From DATGPD01 sp031423015 (GTDB lineage Bacteria > Planctomycetota > UBA1135 > UBA2386), in assembly GCA_031423015.1 (NCBI GenBank), contig JANPER010000270.1, positions 27,811 through 91,810 of the forward strand: DNA of 64,000 bases, read 5' to 3'. The position numbers and the translations under genes were made by a program. Positions within the stretch are counted from its first letter, which is position 1, and the number at the start of each line of letters is the position of its first letter. Shown here piece after piece: positions 41,165 through 49,612 of the stretch. The notes under the pieces are model-generated. The model searched no databases. It was not told the DNA's origin and saw only the letters and a list, made by a program, of their open reading frames with translations.

Positions 41165-44100
41165 CTACCTGAACAGCCGCGGAAACCGCGCGCGCTCCGC
41201 GCCGGTCAGCTCGCCGAGGCCGCAGGCTTCGGCGCTGGCCAGCACGCCCTCGGTCGACAGCGGCCACCAGCGCACCGTGCCGTCGCTCGATGCGCTGACC
41301 AGCGCGCTGCCGTCGGCCAGGTAGCGCACGTCGCGGACGCCTTCCGCGTGGCCGCGCAGGACGGCGGTCTCCATGCCGGTGGCGCGGTCCCACAGGCGCA
41401 CGGTGTCGTCGTGGGCGGCGGTGGCGATCTCGGCCTGCGCGGCGTCCGGCGAGAAGGTGGCCGTCATCACGCCGCCCTGGTGGCCGGTAAGCAGACGCAG
41501 GCGCGCGCCGGTGCGGAGGTCGGAGACTGCGGCGGTGCCGTCCTCGGATGCGGTCAGCAGCGTGCCGCCGTCGCGGGCGAGTTCGACGTCGGTGACGAAG
41601 GCTGCGTGCAGCCGGTGGCGATGCAGCAGGCGACGCGACACGACGTCCCACACGGTGACCTCGCCGGTGACGTGGCCAACGACCAGCGTGTCGCCGGCGT
41701 GGCCGAGGTCGATCCGCGTGCACCCGGGCAGGTCGGCGGTGCCGCCCCACGTGGTCCTGGTGCCGTCCGGCGCGAGATCGCAAAGCCCTTGCGCGGTTGC
41801 CAACACGATGTCGGTGTGGCGAGCGAACACGCCGTCGCGCAGTTCCACTTCAACGTCGATGCGCGCGATGTCGCCCGGCGCGCCCACGAGCAGCGTCGTG
41901 CCAGCGCACAGCAGCAAGCGCCGGCGGTCGGCGGTCGTGCGCAGTGCGGCCGGGCGACCGAGCCCCGACGCGAGGATCTCGGAGCCTGCCTGGGTCTCGC
42001 GCCGGAGCTCGCCGCTGCGCGACGCCGCGACGATGCTGCCGTCGGCCAGCGGTGCCACATACCACGCTGCGCCGTAGCCGCTGCGCGTGCGCTGACCGCG
42101 TGGCAGCAGGCTACAGCACGCGATCGCGCCGTCCCAGCCGACCGAGGCGATGCGCGCGCCATCGGGCGAGAACGCCGCGTGCGTCACCCCGTTCAGGTGG
42201 CCGCGCAGCGACAGGGCGAGCTGCCGCGTGCGCCAGTGCCACACCTGGACGAGCTGGTTCCAACCGGCGGTCACCACGGACTCACCATCGGGCGAGAACG
42301 TCGCGCGGGTCACCGACGTGCCCTGCTCGGTGCGCCACCGCGCGGCGACCTCTGCATCCCGGTCGAGCACCAACACCTCGCCATGATTCGTCGCGACTGC
42401 GAAGTGACTGCCGTCGGGCGCCGCATCGACGCTGAACACCGCGTCGTCCGGGAGCACGAACTCGCCACACGGACGCCCACCGGCGTCCCATAGCCGCACG
42501 CTGCCGTCGGCAGAGCCGCTGGCGATGCGACCGGCCACGCACACGACCGACCACACCGTGTGCGCGTGCGCGTGCAAGACCTCGGGCTCGCTGCCGTCCG
42601 CGTTCCACAGACGCACGGCGTAGTCCGCGCCAGGCACGCGCACCTCGCCGGTGCCGCCGGCGATGACGACCCGGGCGCCATCCGTGGTGAAGGCGACGCG
42701 AAAGGCCGCGGTCGCGGGTCCTTCCCACGTCGCCTCGGCTGCGCCGCGGTCACGCCGCCACACGCGCACCCGCCCACCGCCACCGCCCGCCACCAGCCGC
42801 GCTCCGTCCGGTGACCAGCGCACCGAGAGGGGGCACTGACCCAGTTCGAGGGCGGCGCCTTCCTGCTGGCCGCCTGCATCGAAGATGCGGACGAAGCCTT
42901 CGGCGTCGCCGATGGCGACGCGCGTGCCGTCGGGCGACCACGCCGCCGCGTCGTGCGCGCAGCGCACATCGAGCCGCGCGCGCAGCGCACCGTCGGCGGC
43001 GAGCAACGCGGGCCGTCCCTCGTTGTCGGCGACGACGAGCAGCGTGCTTGCGTCCCGCGACCAATCGACGCGGCGGAGCTGCCGGGCGTCGGGGAGCTCG
43101 AACCGCCAGACCTCGTGGATCTGCGCCAGCGCGCACTGCAAACGGGCCGTGTGCTCCCGCACCGGCCGCGCCCGCACCGCCTCGCGCGCCAGCTTCGCGG
43201 CGAGCACGGGGTTCTCTGCCAGCACCTCCATCGCCGTCGTCGACAGCGCCAGCGCGCGCAGCTCGGCCCGCGCCTGCGTCGCCTGCCGCAGCAGGAAGAG
43301 CGCCACCACCAGCGCCAGTCCAGTTACCGCCAGCACGCCGGCCGCGGTCGGGTTGCGCTGCATCCAACGCCGCAGGCGCAGCGGCAGGCCGGCGCGCCGG
43401 CTGCGGATCGGCTCGTGCCGGCGGATGCGATCGAGTTCGTCGGCGAGGTCGACAGCGGCGGCGAAGCGGCGGCGCGGCTCCTTGTCGAGCGCGCGCTCGA
43501 CGACGACGCACAGGTCGCGGCCGACGCCTGGATTGAGCCGGCGCAGAGCGAGCGGGTCGGCGTGCAGCACGTCGCGCAGAACGCTGTCGCGCGACGCGCC
43601 GGCGAACGGCGGGCGCAGCGCCAGGCACTCGTAGAGCAACGCGCCCAGGCCATACACGTCGGTGCGCGCATCGATGGGCCCCCGCCGCGGATCGACCTGC
43701 TCGGGTGCCATGTAGGCGGGCGTGCCGGGCTGGTCGCCGCTGGCGGTGAGCCCGTCGGACGTGTCGGCGGTGCGCGCCAGGCCGAAGTCGAGCACGACGG
43801 GCTGGCCGTGCGCGTCGAGCATCACGTTCTGCGGCTTGAGGTCGCGGTGCACGATCCCGGCGGCGTGCGCCGCGTGCACAGCGCGCGCGACCTTCGCCAC
43901 GATGTCTACGCACCACGCGATACGGTCGCGCTCGGCGCTGGCGCGTGCCGGCGCGGCGGCGGCGCGCGCGCGCGCGAGGTGTGTCGCGAGCGTTTCGCCC
44001 TCCACGAGGCGCATCGCCAGGTAGGGCGTGCCGTCCGCCTCACCGGCTTCGAACACCGTGCAGATCCCGGGGTGGTCGAGGCGCGAGATCGCCGCGATCT

Positions 44101-44434
44101 CGCGTTCGAAGCGCCGGCGGGCGTTGTCGCTGGCGAGGCCGCGGCCGTGGATGAGCTTCAGCGCCACGCGGCGGGAAAGGCGTTCGTCGAACGCCTCGTA
44201 CACGACGCCCATACCGCCGCTCCCGAGCCGCCGGACCAGACGGTAGTTGCCGACGCTTTGCGGCGACACTTCGCCACAAACGAGGCCGACGCGGACGAGG
44301 CAGCCGAGCACCCGCCGCAGACGGTCCGCGTGTTCGGGATGCTCGCGGCACAGGCTGTCGATCGCCGCCATTCCCTCGGCCTCGATGCGATGGAGGCAGG
44401 CGTCGGCGAGGTCGAGGAACGGATCGGGTGCCAT
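41165..44434 (-). CDS. Membrane Ser/Thr kinase with WD40 propeller, module 2
   Basis: A 1089-residue paralogue of the 34446-37640 kinase. It has the N-terminal helical domain (1-55, with REHPEHADRLRRVLGCLVRV); a kinase domain about 62-340 with Gly loop GSGGMGVVY, catalytic lysine 93, HRDLKPQNV (196) and DFG (216); a membrane helix at 363-383; and a large WD40 region from about 440 to the end, such as FSPDGARIASVGWDGAIACC and YLADGSALVSASSDGTVRWW. The ATG at 44434 is chosen because upstream codons overlap the divergent sigma-factor promoter. The kinase is complete. 76 bases separate its start from that of sigma factor 2. Confidence 0.93.
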   Translation of the reverse strand: MAPDPFLDLADACLHRIEAEGMAAIDSLCREHPEHADRLRRVLGCLVRVGLVCGEVSPQSVGNYRLVRRLGSGGMGVVYEAFDERLSRRVALKLIHGRGLASDNARRRFEREIAAISRLDHPGICTVFEAGEADGTPYLAMRLVEGETLATHLARARAAAAPARASAERDRIAWCVDIVAKVARAVHAAHAAGIVHRDLKPQNVMLDAHGQPVVLDFGLARTADTSDGLTASGDQPGTPAYMAPEQVDPRRGPIDARTDVYGLGALLYECLALRPPFAGASRDSVLRDVLHADPLALRRLNPGVGRDLCVVVERALDKEPRRRFAAAVDLADELDRIRRHEPIRSRRAGLPLRLRRWMQRNPTAAGVLAVTGLALVVALFLLRQATQARAELRALALSTTAMEVLAENPVLAAKLAREAVRARPVREHTARLQCALAQIHEVWRFELPDARQLRRVDWSRDASTLLVVADNEGRPALLAADGALRARLDVRCAHDAAAWSPDGTRVAIGDAEGFVRIFDAGGQQEGAALELGQCPLSVRWSPDGARLVAGGGGGRVRVWRRDRGAAEATWEGPATAAFRVAFTTDGARVVIAGGTGEVRVPGADYAVRLWNADGSEPEVLHAHAHTVWSVVCVAGRIASGSADGSVRLWDAGGRPCGEFVLPDDAVFSVDAAPDGSHFAVATNHGEVLVLDRDAEVAARWRTEQGTSVTRATFSPDGESVVTAGWNQLVQVWHWRTRQLALSLRGHLNGVTHAAFSPDGARIASVGWDGAIACCSLLPRGQRTRSGYGAAWYVAPLADGSIVAASRSGELRRETQAGSEILASGLGRPAALRTTADRRRLLLCAGTTLLVGAPGDIARIDVEVELRDGVFARHTDIVLATAQGLCDLAPDGTRTTWGGTADLPGCTRIDLGHAGDTLVVGHVTGEVTVWDVVSRRLLHRHRLHAAFVTDVELARDGGTLLTASEDGTAAVSDLRTGARLRLLTGHQGGVMTATFSPDAAQAEIATAAHDDTVRLWDRATGMETAVLRGHAEGVRDVRYLADGSALVSASSDGTVRWWPLSTEGVLASAEACGLGELTGAERARFPRLFR

Positions 44435-44464
44435 AGCGGAGGTCCAGTGCGCGCGGCGGCGCGA

Positions 44465-44470
44465 CGTTAC
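44465..44470 (-). promoter_or_regulatory. Shared GTAACG element, kinase 2 promoter
   Basis: On the minus strand, CAGTAACGTCGCG lies 30 bases before the kinase 2 start, against 28 bases in kinase 1. The sigma-factor gene on the other strand has its own -10-like TAACAT at 44495-44500, 10 bases before its ATG. Confidence 0.45.
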
Positions 44471-44510
44471 TGCGCCAATGCCCTGGCCGAACGCTAACAT
44501 CCGCCCGCCG

Positions 44511-45086
44511 ATGGACACCGACCTGCACGAGCGGCTGGTGAGCGACGCGGCGCGTGGCGATCGCGCCGCCGTCGAGGCGCTGCTCGCCGACCACATGCCG
44601 CAGCTCCTCGCCTACGTGCGCCTGCACGCGGGGCCGGCGTTACTGCAGCGCGAGTCCAGCGCCGACATCATGCAGTCGGTCTGCCGCGAGGTGCTGGAAG
44701 GGCTCGACGGCTTCGAGCTCCGCGGCGCCCCCGCGTTCCGCAAGTGGCTGTTCACGGCCGCGCTGAGCAAGATCCGCGAACGCGGCCGGCGCGCGGGGGC
44801 CGCACGCCGCGACGCGGGGCGCGAGGTGGCAGGCCTCGACCTCGCCGCGATCCTGCCTGGCTTCAGCACACCGAGCCAGGTAGCGATCCACGACGAGGAC
44901 ATGGCGCGCCTGGAGGCGTCGTTTGCCGCGCTCGACGACGACGACCGTCATGTCATCACCGCGGTGAAGTTGCTCGGCCAAAGCCACGCCGAGGTCGCGC
45001 TCGAACTCGGCAAGTCCGAGGGCGCGGTGCGCGTGCAACTGCACCGCGCGCTGTTCCGGCTGGGGGAATCGTTGGCGGGCCCCTGA
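44511..45086 (+). CDS. ECF-type sigma factor, module 2
   Basis: A 191-residue sigma factor starting MDTDLHERLVSDAARGDRAA. It is a clear paralogue of the 33770-34357 sigma: LLAYVRLHAGPALLQRESSA and IMQSVCREVLEGLDGFELRG in region 2, and HAEVALELGKSEGAVRVQLH in region 4. A longer frame exists upstream but would run through the kinase promoter. It is divergent from kinase 2 and no anti-sigma gene is nearby. Together with the kinase it probably forms a signalling pair, as in module 1. Confidence 0.93.
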   Translation: MDTDLHERLVSDAARGDRAAVEALLADHMPQLLAYVRLHAGPALLQRESSADIMQSVCREVLEGLDGFELRGAPAFRKWLFTAALSKIRERGRRAGAARRDAGREVAGLDLAAILPGFSTPSQVAIHDEDMARLEASFAALDDDDRHVITAVKLLGQSHAEVALELGKSEGAVRVQLHRALFRLGESLAGP

Positions 45087-45206
45087 CCGATTCGTTTGGA
45101 CCGGAGCCCGCGAAAGCACGACGGCGGCCTCAACGCAGTGCCCAGTATCGCGCAGGCAAGCTGCACGGACCGTTGCACGTCACGCCGCCTCGCTCGCCGG
45201 TCGTCG

Positions 45207-45368
45207 ATGATCGTGTTGGATGCGTGGGAGCTGCGTAAGAACATCACGATGTACGACGCGCTTTACATCGCCTTGACCGAAGCCTTGGGTGCGACGTTGT
45301 TGACCTTGGATCGACGACTGGCGCGAGCTCCTGGGACGAACATCCAGGTTGAGGTGATCCGCGCATGA
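45207..45368 (+). pseudogene. C-terminal fragment of a VapC-like PIN toxin
   Basis: The reading frame gives MIVLDAWELRKNITMYDALY followed by IALTEALGATLLTLDRRLA. This is the end of a PIN domain, with the conserved D of YDALY and the TLD of the last strand. The N-terminal half with the first catalytic aspartate is missing, and no antitoxin gene is near. It is a relic of a toxin gene, located in the gap between sigma factor 2 and pyrC. Confidence 0.65.
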
Positions 45369-45394
45369 GTGTCGCGCCTGGCCGCTGGCCCCAG

Positions 45395-46729
45395 TCAGCC
45401 GGACGCCCGGAACGTGAGCGGCTGGCCGAACGCGCCGCCGACGGCGCAGTGATCGCGATACGCAACCTCGCCGCGCAAGACGGTGATCTTCGGCCAGCCC
45501 GCCAACGCGCAACCTTCATACGGGCTGTAGCCGGCGCGCGAGCGCAGCCACGCGAGCGGCAGCGGACCCCGCTCGTGCGGATCGACGATCACCAGGTCGC
45601 CGTCGCACTCGGGCTGCAGCGAGCCCTTGCCCTCGATCCCCCACACCGCGGCTGGGCCTGAACAACAGATGCGCACGATGTCGGGGAGCTTCAGCCAGCC
45701 GTCGTGCACCGCGGTGAGCAACAGCCCGAGGATCGTCTGCACGCCCGGCATGCCCGACGGGGTCCTCGGATACGGCGTGCTCTTCTCGAACAGAGTGTGC
45801 GGCGCGTGGTCGCTGCCGATGCAGGTGATGGTGCCGTCGGCGAGCGCCTGGCGCAGCACGTCGCGGTGACGCGCGTCGCGCACCGGCGGATTCATCTGCG
45901 CAAGCGCGCCGAGGCGGTCGTAGCACTCGGGGGCCGTGAGAAAGAGATGGTTGAGGGTGACCTCACACGTCACCAAGTCGCCCAGCTGCCGCTGGCGGAT
46001 CAACTCGATCTCTTCGGCCGTCGACAGGTGCAACACGTGCACGCGGCGACCCGTGCGCTCCGCGAGGTCGAGCAAGCGCGTGGTCGCCCTGAGTGCGCAC
46101 TCGACGTCGCGCACGTGCGGATGCTCGCGCACGTGCGTACCGGGCTTGACGCTGGCCATGCGCTGCTGCAGGCGCGGTTCGTCCTCGGCGTGCACGGCGA
46201 CGCGCGTTCGCCCCGACCGCAGCACCCGCTCGAGCGTCGCGTCGTCGGGCACCAACAGGTTGCCGGTCGACGAACCCATGAACACCTTGATGCCGCAGCA
46301 GCCAGGCAGCGTCTCCCACTCGCCCAGGCGGTCAGCGTTCTCGGCGGTGGCGCCCAGAAAGAAACCATAGTCGGCGAACGCGCGCCCGTGCCCACGCGCG
46401 ACCTTGTCGGCGAGCAGCTCGGGGGTCGTGGTCGACGGCTTGGTGTTCGGCATCTCCAAGAAACTGGTGACGCCGCCGGCGATGGCCGACAGCGAGCCCG
46501 TCGCGAGGTCTTCTTTGTGCGTCAGCCCCGGCTCGCGAAAGTGCACCTGCGGGTCGATCAACCCGGGGAAGACCAAGCAGCCACGCGCATCGAGTTCGGT
46601 GACTCCGGCGGGCAGCGTGAGCGCGTGGGCGACCGCAGCCACGACGCCATGGCGAATCAACACGTCGGCATCCTGCACGCTCGCGGCCGAGACCACACGG
46701 CCGCCGCGCACCAACAGATCACCCGGCAT
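45395..46729 (-). CDS. pyrC: Dihydroorotase
   Basis: Third step of pyrimidine synthesis: cyclises carbamoyl aspartate to dihydroorotate. The 444-residue protein is of the class I type: metal ligands in DPQVHFREPG, substrate site MPNTKPSTTT, the metal-bridging lysine region GIKVFMGSSTG, then HVLHLSTAEE and IGSDHAPHT with the catalytic aspartate. The ATG at 46729 overlaps the end of lgt by 11 bases, so the two are translated from one message. Upstream in-frame starts exist but lie inside lgt. Confidence 0.93.
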   Translation of the reverse strand: MPGDLLVRGGRVVSAASVQDADVLIRHGVVAAVAHALTLPAGVTELDARGCLVFPGLIDPQVHFREPGLTHKEDLATGSLSAIAGGVTSFLEMPNTKPSTTTPELLADKVARGHGRAFADYGFFLGATAENADRLGEWETLPGCCGIKVFMGSSTGNLLVPDDATLERVLRSGRTRVAVHAEDEPRLQQRMASVKPGTHVREHPHVRDVECALRATTRLLDLAERTGRRVHVLHLSTAEEIELIRQRQLGDLVTCEVTLNHLFLTAPECYDRLGALAQMNPPVRDARHRDVLRQALADGTITCIGSDHAPHTLFEKSTPYPRTPSGMPGVQTILGLLLTAVHDGWLKLPDIVRICCSGPAAVWGIEGKGSLQPECDGDLVIVDPHERGPLPLAWLRSRAGYSPYEGCALAGWPKITVLRGEVAYRDHCAVGGAFGQPLTFRASG

Positions 46730-47723
46730 GGGTCTGCACGGCAACGGGGACCGCCGGCTCACGCTTGTGCCAACGGGTGAAGATCAACAACACACCGACG
46801 ACGATCATCGCGGTGCACAGAAGCTGCCCCATCGACAAGCCGAGCCAAACCGTGCCGATGTCGCCCGAACGCGTCTCGAACTGCCGGTCCGGCTGCCGAT
46901 ACCACTCGATCACGAAGCGCACACAGCCGTAGCCCAGCATGAAAATGCCGCAGTACGCGCCCGCGCCCAAGCGCGAGCGGCACAGGCGGTAGACCACGAA
47001 CAGCACGAGCCCCAACAGGATGCCCTCACCGAGCATCTCGTAAAGCTGGGACGGATGGCGCAGCGGCACCTGGTGCTTCACCGCGTCCCACGCTGGCACG
47101 TCCGCGAGTTCCTTGGGCATGCCGTCCCACGGCCCGTGCACGGATTTGTACACGGCCAGCTCCTGCATGCGCTTGTTGCCCCACCCCGCGATCCCGAGCA
47201 CTTCGAGCGCGCGGTCCTCGGTCGGAAAGCGCATCGCCCACGGCGGTCCCTCGCCGTGGATCACGCGTCCGAACAGCTCCCCGTTGATGAAGTTGGCGAA
47301 GCGCACGAACGCGATGCCCGGAGTCCCGCCGAGCGCGATCCCATCGACGATCCGCCAGGGGTCACAACGGTGGCGGCGGGCGAAGAGCAGCACCGCGACG
47401 GCGACGCCGATCAGTCCGCCGTGGAACGCCAGGCCACCGCGCCAGAGCTTGAACAGCTCCAACGGGTCGTGCCACAACTCCGACGAGTAGAAGATTGCGT
47501 AGCCGAGGCGGCCGCCCACGAGCACGCCGATCACCAGCCACACGATGAGGTCGTAGACCTTCTCTTCCTCGATCGCCAGAAAGCGGGCGCGCGCCAGGCG
47601 CTTCAGGATCCACTGCCCCACCACGAAGGCGAGCAAGAACATGAACCCGTACCACCGCAGGTGGATCGGGTCCCAGAGCGGAACCATTACAGGATCCCAC
47701 GCCGGGAACCGCCATTCGTGCAT
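46719..47723 (-). CDS. lgt: Prolipoprotein diacylglyceryl transferase
   Basis: Attaches diacylglycerol to the lipobox cysteine of lipoproteins, the first step of their maturation, in the inner membrane. The 334-residue, seven-helix protein has WGGLAFHGGLIGV-type (GGLAFHGG), RFANFINGELFGR and HPSQLYE motifs. It is somewhat longer than usual because of an insert between the FINGELFG and HPSQLYE motifs. It fits the several lipoproteins encoded here. TACCAT lies 6 bases before the ATG; the eboA-type gene diverges 92 bases away. Confidence 0.95.
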   Translation of the reverse strand: MHEWRFPAWDPVMVPLWDPIHLRWYGFMFLLAFVVGQWILKRLARARFLAIEEEKVYDLIVWLVIGVLVGGRLGYAIFYSSELWHDPLELFKLWRGGLAFHGGLIGVAVAVLLFARRHRCDPWRIVDGIALGGTPGIAFVRFANFINGELFGRVIHGEGPPWAMRFPTEDRALEVLGIAGWGNKRMQELAVYKSVHGPWDGMPKELADVPAWDAVKHQVPLRHPSQLYEMLGEGILLGLVLFVVYRLCRSRLGAGAYCGIFMLGYGCVRFVIEWYRQPDRQFETRSGDIGTVWLGLSMGQLLCTAMIVVGVLLIFTRWHKREPAVPVAVQTHAG

Positions 47724-47729
47724 CGCTTG

Positions 47730-47735
47730 ATGGTA
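47730..47735 (-). promoter_or_regulatory. -10-like box for lgt
   Basis: TACCAT on the minus strand ends 6 bases before the lgt ATG (47723). The divergent gene has TACAGT at 47803-47808, 7 bases before its ATG (47816). Both could give leaderless messages from a compact divergent promoter region. Confidence 0.4.
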
Positions 47736-47802
47736 GCTCGATCGCCGCGTCGAAGCCAAGCATCGGTCGCGCCAGTTGGTGCAGCGCGGCAGGTCGTCTT
47801 GC

Positions 47803-47808
47803 TACAGT
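47803..47808 (+). promoter_or_regulatory. -10-like box for the EboA-type gene
   Basis: TACAGT, 7 bases before the ATG at 47816, with no ribosome site in between. It mirrors the box of the divergent lgt. Confidence 0.4.
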
Positions 47809-47815
47809 CGTACGC

Positions 47816-48655
47816 ATGTTCGACCTGCTTGCTGACCTTGAGCGCGGCCTCGCCGACGGCGAGCGCGCGTGGCTGCGCGAGGGCCTCGCGCGCTGCGAGC
47901 GCGAAGGGGCGCGCGCGCTGGCTGTGTTGTGGCCGGCTCTGCCCCGCCGCGTGGGACGCCAGGTCGTTGGTCGCGCCCGGCAACAAGTGGGCGCAGCGCA
48001 GGTCGATCTCGGGGTGTGGCGGGCCTGCGATGTCGCGGCGTGGGCAGCGCTGTCGCGCGGACGCGCCGACGACGCGGCCGTGCTCGATCTGTTTGCGCAC
48101 GGCGACATCGAAGAGCGCACCATGGTGCTGCGCGCCACCACCGCACGCCCGCTGACGCCGTTGACTGGACGCTTGTTCGGCGAGATCCAGCGCAGCAACA
48201 CGTTGCCGCACTTCGAAGCACTGGCGTGCGACTGCGATCTGGTGGCGCGCGCGTGCGACCAGGTCGACGGCTTCGGGCGCGATCAGCTCAACCGGCTGCT
48301 GCTCAAGGCCGCGTTCATCGGCGTGCGGTTGGCACGTTTCTACGGCGTCGAACGGCACGCCAACCCCGAGCTGTCGCGCATGCTGCAAGACCTCGCCACC
48401 GAGCGCGAGGCCGCGGGCCGCGCGGTGTGGCCCGACACGGGCTCATTGATCGCGCGCGCGCCAGCACCCGGCACCACGGCGCGCCTGGTTGGCGACCTCG
48501 AGCACGGCGACGACGAGCGGCGCCTGGCCGCCGTGGTCGGGCTCGGCATCCTGGGTCGGCGCGAGCTGCTGCCGTTCGTGCGCGAGCGCCTGCCGCGCGA
48601 ACCAAAGCCGGCGATCGCCGAGGCCTTACGCGACGCGGCCGCCAAACTCAGTTAG
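47816..48655 (+). CDS. EboA-family protein
   Basis: A 279-residue protein matching EboA of the ebo gene cluster, known from cyanobacteria and other phyla to help move metabolite precursors to the periplasm (scytonemin work in Nostoc). The hallmark segment is in the second half: RSNTLPHFEALACDCDLVAR, then DQLNRLLLKAAFIGVRLARF and RHANPELSRMLQDLATER. The end is helical with HEAT-like character. A TatD-type hydrolase gene follows 15 bases later, as in ebo clusters, but the UbiA, EboD, EboE and EboF genes are missing. Which product it serves is unknown. Confidence 0.78.
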   Translation: MFDLLADLERGLADGERAWLREGLARCEREGARALAVLWPALPRRVGRQVVGRARQQVGAAQVDLGVWRACDVAAWAALSRGRADDAAVLDLFAHGDIEERTMVLRATTARPLTPLTGRLFGEIQRSNTLPHFEALACDCDLVARACDQVDGFGRDQLNRLLLKAAFIGVRLARFYGVERHANPELSRMLQDLATEREAAGRAVWPDTGSLIARAPAPGTTARLVGDLEHGDDERRLAAVVGLGILGRRELLPFVRERLPREPKPAIAEALRDAAAKLS

Positions 48656-48670
48656 TCTAGATCGCTGCCG

Positions 48671-49567
48671 ATGCGCATCTTCGAACCCCACATCCACATG
48701 TTCAGCCGGATCACCGACGACTACGAGCACCTGGCGCAGGCCGGGGTGCGCGCGGTGCTCGAACCGGCGTTCTGGCTGGGCCAAGCGCGCACCACGGTGG
48801 GCACGTTCATCGATTACTTCGACACCTTGCTGGGTTGGGAGCGCCACCGCTCGGAGCAGTTCGGCATCTGGCACTTCTGCACCATGGCGCTCAACCCGCG
48901 CGAGGCCAACGACCCGCGGGTGAACGACGCGGTGATGGAGGTGCTGCCGCGCTACCTGGAGAAGGACAGCGTGCTCGGCGTCGGCGAGATCGGCCTCGAC
49001 GACCAGACCAAGACCGAAGAGAAGTTCTACGCCGCGCAGATCGCGCTGGCGCACAAGCACGACCTGCCGGTGCTAGTGCACACGCCGCACCGCGACAAGA
49101 AGCGCGGCTTCGAGCGCTGCATCGCAATCTTGAAGGACATCGGCTTCCCGATGCCGCGCGTGCTGCTCGACCACGGCAACGAGGAGACCATCAAGATCAC
49201 CCGCGACCTCGGCTGCGTGTCGGGCTTCTCGATCTACCCCAACACCAAGATGGACTGCGAGCGCATGGTGAAGATCGTGCTCGAGTATGGGGTGGAGAAC
49301 ATGGTGATCAACTCGGCCGCCGACTGGGGCGTGAGCGATCCGCTGCGCGTGCCCAAGACCGTGGCGCTGCTGCGGCAGGCTGGCGTCGCCGACGCCAAGA
49401 TCGAGCAACTGGTGTGGCACAACCCGATCGACTTCTTTGCGCAGAGCGGCAGGCTGAACAAGGCCGATCTCGAGCAGCCGCCGGGGCGCAGCGTGAAAGA
49501 GACCTTCGAGGGCAACTCGGTGCTGCGCGGGCAGGACCCGGAGCGGTACGAGACGGCGAAGCGGTAG
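48671..49567 (+). CDS. TatD-type metal-dependent hydrolase (EboB-like)
   Basis: A 298-residue TIM-barrel hydrolase. Metal-binding motifs appear in order: EPHIHMFSR at the start, GVGEIGLDDQ, VLVHTPHRDKKRG, VLLDHGNEET and NSAADWGVSDP near the end. It lies 15 bases after the EboA-type gene, the order known from ebo clusters where EboB is a TatD-like protein. TAGTCT is found 12 bases before the ATG. Generic TatD proteins are nucleases, but its position argues for the ebo role. The substrate is unknown. Confidence 0.82.
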   Translation: MRIFEPHIHMFSRITDDYEHLAQAGVRAVLEPAFWLGQARTTVGTFIDYFDTLLGWERHRSEQFGIWHFCTMALNPREANDPRVNDAVMEVLPRYLEKDSVLGVGEIGLDDQTKTEEKFYAAQIALAHKHDLPVLVHTPHRDKKRGFERCIAILKDIGFPMPRVLLDHGNEETIKITRDLGCVSGFSIYPNTKMDCERMVKIVLEYGVENMVINSAADWGVSDPLRVPKTVALLRQAGVADAKIEQLVWHNPIDFFAQSGRLNKADLEQPPGRSVKETFEGNSVLRGQDPERYETAKR

Positions 49568-49612
49568 GGCGGCGAGACGCGCTCGGGCGCGTCGGGTCGG
49601 ACTTCCTGCGGA

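Noticed and set aside
40196..42493. Plus-strand open frame of 765 codons
   Set aside because: It spans parts of two minus-strand genes (secreted protein 2 and kinase 2) and the gap between them; His/Arg/Gln-rich, a shadow.
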